Positions 5,398 through 5,464 of a stretch of 5,464 nucleotides of DNA are shown here, piece after piece. The notes beneath the pieces were generated by a model. It saw only the letters and a list, made by a program, of their open reading frames with translations, searched no databases and was not told the DNA's origin. The first letter of the stretch is position 1. Every line of letters begins with the position of its first letter. The translations under genes and the position numbers were made by a program. The DNA is from Oscillospiraceae bacterium (GTDB lineage Bacteria > Bacillota > Clostridia > Oscillospirales > Acutalibacteraceae): the NCBI GenBank assembly GCA_031283835.1, contig JAITBA010000239.1, positions 1-5,464 on the forward strand, read 5' to 3'.

Positions 5398-5464
5398 AGC
5401 GCGATCTGCTCACCGCAGGTGCGAAAGCTTGCAAAAGAGAGAGAATTTACTTGCGCGAACTGCC
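5398..5464 (+). repeat. 67-bp perfect direct repeat, copy 2 (cut by window edge)
   Basis: Same sequence as 5285-5351 at an offset of 113; the identity holds to the last base of the window, so the true repeat may be longer. Confidence 0.95.

Larger units (their letters stand above)
5200..5464. repeat. Array of imperfect GC-rich repeats, continuing past the window
   Basis: The core cgcga(a/t)ctgc recurs at 5201, 5287, 5341, 5400 and 5454 (intervals 86, 54, 59 and 54). Two unit types alternate. One has the core cgcgaactgc and carries cgggcacgaaag (5201, 5341); the other has cgcgatctgc and runs tcaccgcaggtgcgaaagcttgc (in parts 5297-5319) into aaaagagagagaatttacttg (5287, 5400). The second type plus the start of the next is a perfect 67-bp direct repeat: 5285-5351 equals 5398-5464, period 113. 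Intervals of 86, 59 and 113 are not multiples of three, so the array does not keep one reading frame. It is not a CRISPR: there are no unique spacers of regular size. The first unit has an extra internal block with ccgccggtgcg twice. Confidence 0.85.

Noticed and set aside
5198..5398. A 66-codon open frame over the tail repeats, starting at GTG
   Set aside because: There is no Shine-Dalgarno before it, the repeat units fall in different frames (intervals of 86 and 59 bases), and the peptide resembles no family I know.
5200..5464. Possible CRISPR array
   Set aside because: Intervals are irregular (86, 54, 59, 54), the sequence between cores is itself repeated, and no unique spacers exist.

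Overview
The window most likely comes from a fairly GC-rich low-GC-lineage relative: a Firmicutes (Bacillota) bacterium, probably class Clostridia and plausibly the Oscillospirales/Ruminococcaceae. The reasons are the cluster of murB, rapZ (yvcJ) and whiA, which is typical of Gram-positive bacteria; strong AGGAGG-type ribosome binding sites; consensus sigma-A promoters; and a feoA-feoA-feoB iron operon of the kind common in Clostridia. The taxon is an inference from gene content, not from a marker gene.

Minus-strand block (1-865): a ferrous iron uptake operon reading leftwards off the window. A strong promoter (perfect TTGACA, 17-bp spacer, TCTACT) is followed at once by two adjacent dyads that make a good candidate metal-repressor operator. 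Then come two different small FeoA proteins and the first 95 codons of FeoB, the G-protein iron permease. The second feoA and feoB are separated by one base.

Divergent intergenic region (about 794-1343): holds the feo promoter/operator, a plus-strand extended -10 promoter (1034-1062) that probably serves the glk-murB-rapZ-whiA direction, and a roughly 169-bp MITE-like element (1136-1304) with imperfect terminal inverted repeats whose centre is a small GC-rich hairpin. I see no convincing gene here.

Plus-strand block (1344-5142): a ROK-family glucokinase, MurB (peptidoglycan precursor reductase), RapZ/YvcJ (P-loop nucleotide-binding regulator) and WhiA (sporulation/division-type DNA-binding protein). 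rapZ and whiA overlap by 4 bases; yvcK, which often sits between them in other Firmicutes, is absent. The murB-rapZ junction carries a 40-bp tandem duplication that includes the murB stop and a second Shine-Dalgarno. The genes link sugar phosphorylation, cell-wall precursor synthesis and growth/division control.

Tail (5143-5464): a near-perfect extended -10 promoter just after whiA drives into an array of imperfect GC-rich repeats, including a 67-bp perfect direct repeat with a 113-bp period that runs off the window. A 12-bp motif from this array also occurs at the same relative place after the promoter at 1034-1062. No defence system, CRISPR, RNA gene or transposase gene was found; the most interesting unexplained material is the tail repeat array, the MITE-like element and the feo operator.
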